A stretch of 6,944 bases of DNA from an uncultured delta proteobacterium. Lineage in GTDB: Bacteria; Myxococcota_A; Polyangia; Polyangiales; Ga0077539. Shown here piece by piece: positions 1 to 6,587 of the stretch. The stretch spans positions 1-6,944 of the forward strand of contig CAIOSS010000790.1 of assembly GCA_903860995.1 (NCBI GenBank), written 5' to 3'. The notes under the pieces were generated by a model that saw only the letters and a list, made by a program, of their open reading frames with translations, was not told the origin of the DNA and ran no database searches. Position numbers and translations under genes: made by a program. How positions within the stretch are numbered: position 1 is the first letter of the stretch; each line of letters begins with the position of its first letter.

Positions 1-1
1 G

Positions 2-118
2 ACGCTCGGGCTGCAGCTCGTGCGATCGCTCTCCCGACAGCTCCGCGGCAAGCTCACCGTCGAGCGCGAGGGCGGCACCCGCTTCGCCCTGGTGTGTCCG
101 CGCGCCCTCGGCGACTGA
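2..118 (+). CDS. C-terminal end of a HisKA_2-type sensor histidine kinase (partial, 5' end outside window)
   Basis: Only the last 38 codons and a TGA stop are present. The peptide starts TLGLQLVRSL, which reads as the end of the HATPase_c ATP lid and G2 box followed by the last helix and strand of the fold (KLTV, then GTRFAL). It matches the end of the 720-residue kinase at 3514-5676 at 23 of 38 positions without gaps, so it most likely ends a related PAS/GAF-type kinase that autophosphorylates on histidine. Nothing can be said about its sensor domains or whether its phosphoacceptor site is intact. It is the only plus-strand gene and converges on the hybrid kinase gene, with 4 bp between the stop codons. 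The frame is supported by homology rather than length. Confidence 0.8.
   Translation, partial: TLGLQLVRSLSRQLRGKLTVEREGGTRFALVCPRALGD
5..63 (+). repeat. Diverged inverted repeat, copy 1 (kinase ATP-lid end)
   Basis: This 59-base segment matches the reverse complement of 3569-3627 at 51 of 59 positions, without gaps. It encodes LGLQLVRSL..QLR.KLTV in the left-edge kinase. The match reflects paralogous coding sequence rather than a mobile-element end. Confidence 0.75.
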
Positions 119-122
119 GCGG

Positions 123-3100
123 TCAGGGTCGGAGAGGCCCGGCCAGGACGGCCGGGAACGGCGGCCCGGGGCGCGCGAAGTAGTAGCCCTGCATCAGGTC
201 GCAGCCGAGGTCGATGAGCACGTTGGCCTCGTCGGCGGTCTCGACGCCCTCGGCGATGATGGTCGTGCGCGTGCGGCGGCAGACGCTCACGAGCGAGGCC
301 ACCAGCTCGCGCTTGATGCGCGACGTGTGCAGGTCGCGGATGAGCGACATGTCGAGCTTGGCGATGTCGGGGGTGAGCTTCACGAGCCACGAGAGGCCCG
401 CGTAGCCCTCGCCGAGGTCGTCGAGCGCGATGCGGTAGCCCGCCTTGCGCAGCAGCTGCAGGGTGACGCTGAGGTCGTTGCGGACGTCGAGCTGAGCCCG
501 CTCGGTGACCTCGAGCACGATGCGCGACGCGAAGGGCAACAGCGGCTCGTCGGCCGCGAGGAGAATGTCCGCGCGAAGCTCGCTCGGGTGCAGGTTGACG
601 AAGATGGGCTCGTAGCACTGCGGGCGGTCGCGCAGCGTGGCCGCCACGTGTCTGCGCACGACGCGGCCCACCTCGTGGATGCGACCGAGCGCCTCCGCCG
701 CGGCGAGGATCTGCATCGGCCCCGCGAGCGTCGTGCTGCGGCTGCGCATCAGGGTCTCGTACGCGAAGATGGAGTGGCCGAGCGAGCGCACGATCGGCTG
801 GTAGACCATGAAGAGGTCGCGCAGGGCGGCGTCGAGCTCGCGGCCCATGGTCGGGAAGTCGAGCAGCGGCGAGTTGTGCCCGAGCTTCGCGCTCAGGAGC
901 TGGTGCTGCAGCCGCGCGATCTCGCCCTCCGCCGCGGCGCGCTCGACCTGCTCGACGAAGTGCTCCGGCTCGACGGGCGTCGTGAGGTAGCTCGTGGCGC
1001 GCGCGTGCAGGGCCCGGCAGACGCCCTCGAAGCTGCGGTCGGCGCCGACGAGCAGCGTCGGGATCGTCGAGCCGCGCCGGCGGAGCGCGGCGAGCACCTC
1101 GACGCCCTCGCCGTCGGGCAGCTGCATCGCGATGACGGCGACGTGAAGGTCTTGCGAGTCGACGATGGCGAGCGCCTCGGCCCCGGTGGTGGTCTGCAGC
1201 ACCGCGAGGCCGCGGGCCTCGAGCAGGCCCGCGAGGGTCGCGCGCGTGGCGCCGTCGGCCTCGACCAGCAGCACGCGCAGCCCCCGCGCCGGCTCCATCG
1301 GCGGGGTCTCCGCGACGTCCTCGCGAGACGCGGGGCCCGGCGCGACCGAGGCGGCGCCGCCGATCGAGTCGATCGCGTCGAGGGCCCGGCGCGTCAGCGT
1401 GTTGGTGGAGAACGGCTTCCACAGGATGTCGGTGCCGCCCACCGAGCCGTCCTGTTCGGAGTCGAAGTGCCCGGTGATGAGCAGGGTCGCGATTCCGGGG
1501 ACGAGGTCGCGGGCCTTGAGTACCAGCTGCGCGCCGCCGACACCGGGCAGCCCCATGTCCGCGATGATCAGTCGGACCGCGGCGCCCCGCGCGGTGAGCT
1601 CGCGCACGGCCTCCACGTCGTTGCGCGCCTCGACGATGACGAACCCCACCTCGGCGAGCGCCCGGGCGCATGCGCGCCGCAACATCACGTCGTCATCGAC
1701 CAGGAGGCAGCACGCCCCGCTGGCCTCGGCGAGGGCGCCGGGCGTCGGCGCGACGCCTTGCGACACCACCATGCCCTCGGCGAGCGGCAGGTCGATCGCG
1801 AAGCGCGTGCCCTCGCCGAGCTTGCTGCGCACGGTGATGGCGCCGCCGACGTAGTCGACCAGCATCGCGCAGGTGGACAGCCCGATGCCGGTGCCGGACC
1901 CCTTCGGCTTCGTGGTGAAGAGCGGCTCGAAGACGCGGGCGAGCGTCGCCTCATCCATGCCCGTGCCCGTGTCGGCGACCTCGAGGCGAACGTAGTGCCC
2001 GGGGCGCAGCCCGCCGGAGGCCTCCGCCGGGCGCGAGGCGCTGAGCGTGAGACACCCGCCCTCGGGCATCGCGTCGCGCGCGTTGGTGGCCAGGTTGAGC
2101 AGAATCTGCTCGACGGAGGTCGCGTCCATGGAGACCGCCATCGAGTCGGCGTCGACGCGCACGTCGATCTTCACCCGCGGCGTCACGAGGCGCTCGATCA
2201 TGGGCATCGTCTCACTGAGCACCGTCGAGAGGTCGCTGCCGACGACGACGTCTTTCCGGCGCGCGAAGCTGAGCAGCTTGCGCGTGAGCAGCACGCCGCG
2301 CCGCGCCGCGTAGAGGATCTCCTCGATGTCCGCCTGCGCCGCCGGGTCGGAGGCGTATGCGAGCATCAGGTCGGCGCACATGATGATGACGCAGAGCACG
2401 TTGTTGAAATCGTGCGCGACGCTGGTGGTGAGCCGCCCCACGAGCTCGGTGCGCTGGGCCTCGAGCAGCACCTCCTCCGCGCGGCGCTCGCGGGTGATGT
2501 CCTGCTGGGAGACGAGCATGTGGGTGACGCGCCCGCCGCGGTCGGACACCGGCGAGATGGACACCGAGGTCCACTGGGCGTTGCCATCTTCAGCCTGGCC
2601 CTTGACGACCGCGTCTGCCTGGATGTGCAGCGCCATGGCCTCCTTCAGGCGCAGCACGGACTCCTGGTCGGGCTCGGAAGACACCCCGAACGGCAGGCCC
2701 TGCAGCTCTCGCTTCGCCTCGGCGCCGCTCATCGACACGATGGCGTGGTTGGCGAACACCACCCGATCGTCGGCCTCGTCGGCGCGCACGACGGCGATGC
2801 CGAGCGGCGACGCCTCGACCGCCGCGCGCAGCAGCCGCGCGCTCAAGTCGGCCTTGTAGCGCTCGATCGCCACGGAGATGGTCGCCGTGAGCGTGCGCTC
2901 ATCGAAGGGCTTGATGACGTAGCCGTACGGCGAGACCGCGCTCGCGCGCCGGATCGTCTCGTCGTCGGCGAAGGCCGTGAGGAAGATCACCGGCACGTCG
3001 CTAATGGCGCTGATGGCCTCCGCGGTCTCGATGCCATCGGCCGGACCGCGGATGAAGATGTCCATCAGCACGAGGTCGGGGCTGCTCTCGTGGAAGAGCT

Positions 3101-3389
3101 CGAGCGCCTCTTCGCGGTTGTCGGCGACCCCGACGACCTCGAAGCCGAGACGGATCAGCCGTCGCTCGATGTCGAGCGCGATGAGGGCCTCGTCCTCGAC
3201 GATGAGCACGCGCTTCAACCCGAGGCCGGCGGCCGTGAGCTGGGGCGACGGTTTGGACGTCACGCCGACGCCCGCTTTGCTGCCGGGGATGGTGTCGAGA
3301 TGGTCACGAACGGAGAGTGCTGCGGGGCTACCGGCACCGACCGATGTCTTCTCGGCCTCGATCTTCGAGTCAGCGTCGGTCTCGGCCAT
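123..3389 (-). CDS. Hybrid histidine kinase with C-terminal cyclic-di-GMP phosphodiesterase domain (REC-PAS-HisKA-HATPase-REC-REC-EAL)
   Basis: A 1088-residue soluble protein with no signal peptide or membrane segment. Residues 1-58 are a low-complexity leader. REC1 (about 59-178) has E65/D66, phosphoacceptor D110, T138 and K160. A PAS domain (about 185-302) has a LOV-like outline but no photoreactive Cys. HisKA (about 310-385) has H326 in AHDFNN. HATPase_c (about 420-537) has N432/N436, D473TGTG and a GSGTGIGL box at 497-504. REC2 (about 560-675) keeps D565/D566, D611, T639 and K658. REC3 (about 704-820) is degenerate: A711, A754 and T804 replace an acidic residue, the phosphoacceptor and the lysine. 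The EAL domain (about 845-1085) keeps E878 (as ETL), N932, E960/E963, D990/D991, K1011, E1047 and Q1067, so it is probably an active cyclic-di-GMP phosphodiesterase. There is no GGDEF domain. The ATG at 3389 lies next to an AT-rich promoter-like stretch with no clear ribosome binding site; no other ATG occurs before the REC1 core. Domain calls are firm; the signal and regulation by phosphorylation are inferred. Confidence 0.95.
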   Translation of the reverse strand: MAETDADSKIEAEKTSVGAGSPAALSVRDHLDTIPGSKAGVGVTSKPSPQLTAAGLGLKRVLIVEDEALIALDIERRLIRLGFEVVGVADNREEALELFHESSPDLVLMDIFIRGPADGIETAEAISAISDVPVIFLTAFADDETIRRASAVSPYGYVIKPFDERTLTATISVAIERYKADLSARLLRAAVEASPLGIAVVRADEADDRVVFANHAIVSMSGAEAKRELQGLPFGVSSEPDQESVLRLKEAMALHIQADAVVKGQAEDGNAQWTSVSISPVSDRGGRVTHMLVSQQDITRERRAEEVLLEAQRTELVGRLTTSVAHDFNNVLCVIIMCADLMLAYASDPAAQADIEEILYAARRGVLLTRKLLSFARRKDVVVGSDLSTVLSETMPMIERLVTPRVKIDVRVDADSMAVSMDATSVEQILLNLATNARDAMPEGGCLTLSASRPAEASGGLRPGHYVRLEVADTGTGMDEATLARVFEPLFTTKPKGSGTGIGLSTCAMLVDYVGGAITVRSKLGEGTRFAIDLPLAEGMVVSQGVAPTPGALAEASGACCLLVDDDVMLRRACARALAEVGFVIVEARNDVEAVRELTARGAAVRLIIADMGLPGVGGAQLVLKARDLVPGIATLLITGHFDSEQDGSVGGTDILWKPFSTNTLTRRALDAIDSIGGAASVAPGPASREDVAETPPMEPARGLRVLLVEADGATRATLAGLLEARGLAVLQTTTGAEALAIVDSQDLHVAVIAMQLPDGEGVEVLAALRRRGSTIPTLLVGADRSFEGVCRALHARATSYLTTPVEPEHFVEQVERAAAEGEIARLQHQLLSAKLGHNSPLLDFPTMGRELDAALRDLFMVYQPIVRSLGHSIFAYETLMRSRSTTLAGPMQILAAAEALGRIHEVGRVVRRHVAATLRDRPQCYEPIFVNLHPSELRADILLAADEPLLPFASRIVLEVTERAQLDVRNDLSVTLQLLRKAGYRIALDDLGEGYAGLSWLVKLTPDIAKLDMSLIRDLHTSRIKRELVASLVSVCRRTRTTIIAEGVETADEANVLIDLGCDLMQGYYFARPGPPFPAVLAGPLRP
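138..156 (+). terminator. Strong GC hairpin at the convergent gene ends; possible terminator
   Basis: CCCGGCC (138-144), loop AGGAC, GGCCGGG (150-156) form a perfect 7-bp GC stem. It starts 19 bases after the stop of the left-edge kinase and lies within the last codons of the hybrid kinase gene. With only 4 bp between the two stop codons, any terminator for the plus-strand gene must lie in the opposing gene, and this is the best candidate. There is no T-run after it, so classical intrinsic termination is doubtful. Confidence 0.3.
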
Positions 3390-3392
3390 AAC

Positions 3393-3426
3393 AATTAGGT
3401 CTATATTGCAGCTGGATGCGCGTCAA
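3393..3426 (-). promoter_or_regulatory. Candidate promoter of the EAL hybrid kinase gene
   Basis: On the minus strand TTGACG (3421-3426) is followed after 15 bp by TATAGA (3400-3405). These resemble sigma-70 -35 and -10 boxes, though the spacing is short of the usual 17. The stretch 3390-3410 is strikingly AT-rich for this window. A transcript starting about 7 bases after the -10 box would begin near 3393, only a few bases before the ATG at 3389, so the mRNA would be nearly leaderless. No Shine-Dalgarno is visible (CCTAATTGTT precedes ATG). This is a visual match only. Confidence 0.4.
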
Positions 3427-3448
3427 CCGCAACGCCGTGGCGACGAGG

Positions 3449-3467
3449 GTGTGCGAGGCGTGCACAC
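3449..3467. promoter_or_regulatory. Inverted repeat upstream of the candidate promoter
   Basis: GTGTGC (3449-3454) and GCACAC (3462-3467) form a perfect 6-bp inverted repeat around a 7-base centre. It lies about 22 bp upstream of the candidate -35 box of the hybrid kinase gene. This could be a binding site for a dimeric regulator or a weak RNA hairpin; there is no second copy in the window to help decide. Confidence 0.25.
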
Positions 3468-3476
3468 ACGGGCTGG

Positions 3477-3515
3477 GCACGCCCCGTGCGGTGCTGATCG
3501 GACCGTCCGGCGGTC
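3477..3515 (-). terminator. Two small hairpins after the HisKA_2 kinase gene; possible weak terminator
   Basis: Reading on the minus strand, GACCG-CCGGA-CGGTC (3515-3501) begins inside the stop codon of the HisKA_2 kinase gene. A second hairpin, GCACG-GGG-CGTGC (3489-3477), follows 11 bases later. Both have 5-bp GC-rich stems. Neither is followed by a T-run, so they are not typical intrinsic terminators and may only attenuate or stabilise the mRNA end. The rest of this 124-bp gap holds the inverted repeat and the promoter candidate; I see no small gene in it. Confidence 0.25.
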
Positions 3516-5676
3516 AGTCGCGGGGCGGGAGCGGCATGCTCAGCTCGAACCGCGCGCCCCGGTCGGAGTCGACCGTGAGCTTGCTCCGAAGCTGACGACA
3601 GAGCGATCGCACCAGCTGCAGCCCGAGCGAGCTCGAGCGCCCGGTGTCGAAGTTCTTCGGAACGCCGGGGCCCGAGTCGACCACCGCGATCTTCACGGTG
3701 TCACCGACGACGCCGACCTCGACGAGGATGTCGCAGTGGGGCCCGGTGCGCCCGACGGACGGCTCGCCCGTCGGGCTGCCGTACTTGAACGCGTTGGTCA
3801 GCAGCTCGTTGAGGATGAGCCCGAGCGGCACGCCGATCTCCACGGTGACGTACACCGGCGTGGTCGCCACCACGGAGAGCCGCGCGCCCGAACCGAACGC
3901 GCCGCGCAGCGTCCCCGCCAGCGTGCGGGCGTACTCGCCGAACTCGATGCGGTCGAGCGACTCGACGCCGTAGAGCTGCTGGTGGATGAGCGCCATCGCG
4001 CGCACCCGATGCACGCTCTCTGCGAGCAGCCGCTTCGCGGGCTCCGCCGCCTCCATGTGGTCGGCCTGCAGCGCCAGCAGGCTGGAGATGATCTGCAGGT
4101 TGTTCTTCACCCGGTGGTGAATCTCCTTGAGCAGGGTCTCCTTCTCGCTCAGCGAACGCGTGACAGCCTCCTGCGCGGCGACGCGCGCGCTGACGTCCGT
4201 GACGCCAGCCAGCACGTGCGGCTCGCCGTTGAGGTCGATGTTCACCAGCCCGATCTCGGCGTCGAAGTGGACACCGCCCCGCCGCACCGCCCGCACCGCG
4301 CGGCCCGAGGCCATCACGCCGCTTGCCCGCGACGAATCCATGCGCCGCATCAACACCTCGTGCGACGCGCGCAGGGGCTCCGGCACGAGCGCGGCCACGG
4401 GCAGACCCACGAGCTGTGACTCCTCGTACGCGAAGAGCGAGCGCGCCGCGCGGTTGGACTGCACCACCCGGTGCGCGCCATCGACGATAAGCAGGGCCTG
4501 CGGCGCCTCCTCGAAGAGCCGCCCGAAGCGCGCCTCGCTCTGGAGCAGCGCGTGGGTGCGCTCGAGCACCCGGCTCTCTAGCTGCGCGTTGAGGGTCTTG
4601 ACGTTCTCCCGGGCCTCGTCGACCCCGAGGTGCGCGGAGAGCATCGAGCCGAACTGGACGATCGAGCCGATCTGCTCGACCGTCGGCGGAGTTTCGCCGC
4701 GCAGGCCCACGCAGAGAGCGCCGAAGACGCCGACCTCGCTGAACAGCGGGACGGTCACGAACTGGTCGAGCCCGAAGCGCTCGGACATCGACTGCCAGTC
4801 GCGGAAGTGCGACCGCGCGTGCTCGCGGGTGCTCCGCGGCGTCGCGAAGCGCAGCACCTCCGCGACCGCCGTCCCGTTCAGCTCGTGGCCGGACAGCTCG
4901 ACCACCTCGGCGTCGGGGTCGAGCCCGGGCCCCGCGGTGCGCGGGCCCAGCGCCGCCGCGGGCCGCTCGTCGAGCAGGCGTAAGCCGCAGGCGGCAGCGC
5001 CGTCTCGGCGCTTGCAGAGCATCACCCGATCGACCCCCAGCGACGGGCACAGCCGCCCGACGAGCGTGGCGAAGAGCGCCGCCCGACTGCCGGCGCGGGC
5101 TAGCGCGGTGGAGATCTCGACCATCATCCGATGCTGCGCGTTTTGCGCCGTGACGAGGCGCAGCGACCCGTAGAGCGCGGCGTTGGCCACCGCGAGCTCA
5201 CGCGATTTGGCCTCGAGCTCCCGCTGCGCGCGCACGCGCTCGGAGACGTCCGTCGAGATGCCGCCGAGCCCGAACACCACGCCGGCCGCATCGCGCAGCG
5301 CGAAGATCGTCTCGAGGAAGGTTCGCTCCTCCCCCTCGATCGGCAGCACGAACTCGCTGGCCTGCGCCCGGCCGGTGGCGAGCACGGTCTCGCTCACGCG
5401 GTCGATGTCGTCGGCGGCGTCGGGGAAGAGCTCGCGGTCGGTGTGCCCGTAGATCTCACCGTGCGGTCGGGCGACCAGCGTCCGGTGCCGCGCGTTGCTC
5501 AACACGAAACGATGCGCGGTGTCCTTTGCGTAGATGACGAGGGGCGTCTCCTCGATCATCGCGCGGGCGAAGACGACCTCGCGGCGCCGCGCTTGGTTCT
5601 CGCGCTCGAGCTCCGCGAGGCGCGCTCGCAGCCGCGCGGCCTCGCCGCCGTCGGATGTGTCGTCGTCCGAACTCAC
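3514..5676 (-). CDS. Cytoplasmic PAS-GAF-PAS sensor histidine kinase, HisKA_2 (HPK11) type
   Basis: A 720-residue protein without membrane segments. A short coiled coil (about 13-35) precedes PAS1 (about 36-150), a second coiled linker (about 145-175), a GAF domain (about 181-352), a helical linker, PAS2 (about 378-502), the HisKA_2 dimerisation domain (about 510-590) and HATPase_c (about 615-717). The HisKA_2 motif EIHHRVKNNLQ places the likely phosphoacceptor at H521. The ATP site shows N623 and N628 (LNELLTNAFKYGSP), G1 box D667SGPG, and G2 box SLGLQL at 683-688. It should autophosphorylate and pass phosphate to a separate receiver, since it has none; REC1 of the downstream hybrid is an obvious candidate (inference). 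PAS2 aligns without gaps to the heme-PAS segment of FixL, with H439 and R459 at matching spacing, but this is not diagnostic. The start is a GTG overlapping the dehydrogenase stop by 4 bp (GTGA) with no strong ribosome binding site, which suggests translational coupling. Confidence 0.95.
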   Translation of the reverse strand: MSSDDDTSDGGEAARLRARLAELERENQARRREVVFARAMIEETPLVIYAKDTAHRFVLSNARHRTLVARPHGEIYGHTDRELFPDAADDIDRVSETVLATGRAQASEFVLPIEGEERTFLETIFALRDAAGVVFGLGGISTDVSERVRAQRELEAKSRELAVANAALYGSLRLVTAQNAQHRMMVEISTALARAGSRAALFATLVGRLCPSLGVDRVMLCKRRDGAAACGLRLLDERPAAALGPRTAGPGLDPDAEVVELSGHELNGTAVAEVLRFATPRSTREHARSHFRDWQSMSERFGLDQFVTVPLFSEVGVFGALCVGLRGETPPTVEQIGSIVQFGSMLSAHLGVDEARENVKTLNAQLESRVLERTHALLQSEARFGRLFEEAPQALLIVDGAHRVVQSNRAARSLFAYEESQLVGLPVAALVPEPLRASHEVLMRRMDSSRASGVMASGRAVRAVRRGGVHFDAEIGLVNIDLNGEPHVLAGVTDVSARVAAQEAVTRSLSEKETLLKEIHHRVKNNLQIISSLLALQADHMEAAEPAKRLLAESVHRVRAMALIHQQLYGVESLDRIEFGEYARTLAGTLRGAFGSGARLSVVATTPVYVTVEIGVPLGLILNELLTNAFKYGSPTGEPSVGRTGPHCDILVEVGVVGDTVKIAVVDSGPGVPKNFDTGRSSSLGLQLVRSLCRQLRSKLTVDSDRGARFELSMPLPPRD
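3569..3627 (-). repeat. Diverged inverted repeat, copy 2 (kinase ATP-lid end)
   Basis: Partner of the segment at 5-63, in opposite orientation, inside the HATPase_c end of the HisKA_2 kinase. Similarity fades after the KLTV codons, where the protein tails also diverge. Confidence 0.75.
5673..5676 (-). other. GTGA stop/start overlap coupling dehydrogenase and kinase genes
   Basis: The TGA stop of the dehydrogenase and the GTG start of the HisKA_2 kinase share the tetranucleotide GTGA on the minus strand. The bases just upstream (CCCGCTCC) contain no Shine-Dalgarno sequence. Translation of the kinase is therefore likely to depend on ribosomes finishing the dehydrogenase, which implies one mRNA and linked expression. 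Confidence 0.8.
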
Positions 5677-6575
5677 GGAGCGGGTCGGAGCTGCGAGAGT
5701 CCGTACTGCGCGAGCAGCTCAGACTGGATGGCGTCGGCCAGTGTGTTCGCGCGCGCGGTCCGGTCGGCGCCGGACGGGTCGACCACCACGTGACGCGGCC
5801 GCTGCCCGGGCGGGCGCGCGACGACCGCCACGATCGCCTCCGCGACCCGCGCCGGATCGGGCGCCTGGCCCGAGCGCACCATCGCGTCGAGGCCCGCGAA
5901 GAGGCCCGCCGGCAGCGCCGCGACCTCGCCGTAGCCCTCCGCGCGCGCCGGGTCGCCCGCGGGCACCAGGTTGGCGAGGATGGACGTCGTCGGGAAGGTG
6001 CCGGGCTGCACGATCACGGAGTCGATGCCCAGCGGCGCGAGCTCGTAGCTCGTGGCCTCCGCGAGGGACTCCAGCGCGGCCTTGCTCGCGTCGTACAGCC
6101 CGAGGAAGGGCATCACCTCGCGGCCGTCGGTGCTCGACACGTACACCACGAGCCCGCGCCGGCGAGCGCGCATGGCGGGCAGCGCCGCCCGCAGCATGCG
6201 CAGCACCCCGAACACGTTGACGTCGAAGAGCCGCTGCGCGTCGGCCGGCGTGAAGGTCTCGACGAGGCCCGCGGCGGCGACCCCGGCGTTGTTGATCAGC
6301 ACGTCGAGCGCGCCCCCGTCGGCCAGCACCTGCGCGACCGCGCGCTCGCAGGAGCCCTCGTCGGTCACGTCGAGCGCCACCACGCGGAGCTCGCCGGCGA
6401 GGCCGCGCGCCGCCTCGATGAGCGCCGCGACCGCGGGGACGTTGCGTCCGGCGGGGTCGCGCACGCCGGCGAACACGCGGTACCCCCGCTGCGCGAGCGC
6501 GAGCGCGGTGAGTCGACCGAAGCCGCTGCTGGCTCCGGTCACGAGGACGGTCTCGGCGAGGCTTGATGACGGCAT
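5673..6575 (-). CDS. Classical short-chain dehydrogenase/reductase, probably NADP(H)-dependent
   Basis: A 300-residue Rossmann-fold oxidoreductase. The cofactor glycine motif TGASSGFG is at 13-20. R39 in GVRD, at the end of the second strand, is the usual position of an NADP-favouring arginine. D69 (LDVTD), NNAG (95-98), N120, S148, Y161 and K165 (YDASK) give the complete catalytic Asn-Ser-Tyr-Lys tetrad, and PG at 191-192 follows as in the family. Length is a little above the usual 250-280 residues because of a C-terminal tail. It would catalyse reversible carbonyl/alcohol interconversion; the substrate cannot be read from sequence. ATG is preceded by GAGG at good spacing. It lies 30 bp after a receiver-protein gene and overlaps the next kinase gene, so it appears embedded in a signalling operon. 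Whether it makes or removes a ligand sensed by the kinases, or is unrelated, is unknown. Confidence 0.95.
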   Translation of the reverse strand: MPSSSLAETVLVTGASSGFGRLTALALAQRGYRVFAGVRDPAGRNVPAVAALIEAARGLAGELRVVALDVTDEGSCERAVAQVLADGGALDVLINNAGVAAAGLVETFTPADAQRLFDVNVFGVLRMLRAALPAMRARRRGLVVYVSSTDGREVMPFLGLYDASKAALESLAEATSYELAPLGIDSVIVQPGTFPTTSILANLVPAGDPARAEGYGEVAALPAGLFAGLDAMVRSGQAPDPARVAEAIVAVVARPPGQRPRHVVVDPSGADRTARANTLADAIQSELLAQYGLSQLRPAP

Positions 6576-6583
6576 GGAAATGA

Positions 6584-6587
6584 CCTC
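6584..6587 (-). promoter_or_regulatory. Ribosome binding site of the dehydrogenase gene
   Basis: The minus strand reads CCGAGGTCATTTCC just before the ATG at 6575. GAGG lies 8 bases from the start codon, a normal Shine-Dalgarno distance, and supports this start. It is the only convincing ribosome binding site among the three complete genes. Confidence 0.65.

Noticed and set aside
115..126. Inverted repeat CTGA-GCGG-TCAG made by the two convergent stop codons
   Set aside because: The 4-bp stem follows from two facing TGA codons and needs no further explanation.
327..3398. A 1023-codon open frame on the plus strand, antisense to the hybrid kinase gene
   Set aside because: It is exactly in register with the minus-strand codons, so its stop codons would require TTA, CTA or TCA codons in the kinase gene. 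These are avoided at this GC content, so the frame stays open by chance. Its translation is Arg/Ala/His/Asp-rich with no recognisable fold, and it closes just beyond the kinase start.
2977..4419. A 480-codon plus-strand open frame spanning the 3390-3513 gap
   Set aside because: It is antisense to two well-supported kinase genes and has no coherent domain. Its crossing of the intergenic gap is chance in GC-rich sequence.
3701..5050. A 449-codon minus-strand open frame inside the HisKA_2 kinase gene
   Set aside because: It is a shifted frame of the kinase gene, with an Arg/Ala/Gly-rich translation typical of GC-rich out-of-frame reading.
5131..5793. A 220-codon plus-strand open frame opposite the HisKA_2 kinase N-terminus
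   Set aside because: It is in antisense register with the kinase, crosses the boundary with the dehydrogenase gene and shows no protein-like motif.
5655..6566. A 303-codon plus-strand open frame opposite the dehydrogenase
   Set aside because: It is in antisense register with the dehydrogenase codons and has the same low-complexity Arg/His-rich composition. The dehydrogenase on the minus strand has complete family motifs.
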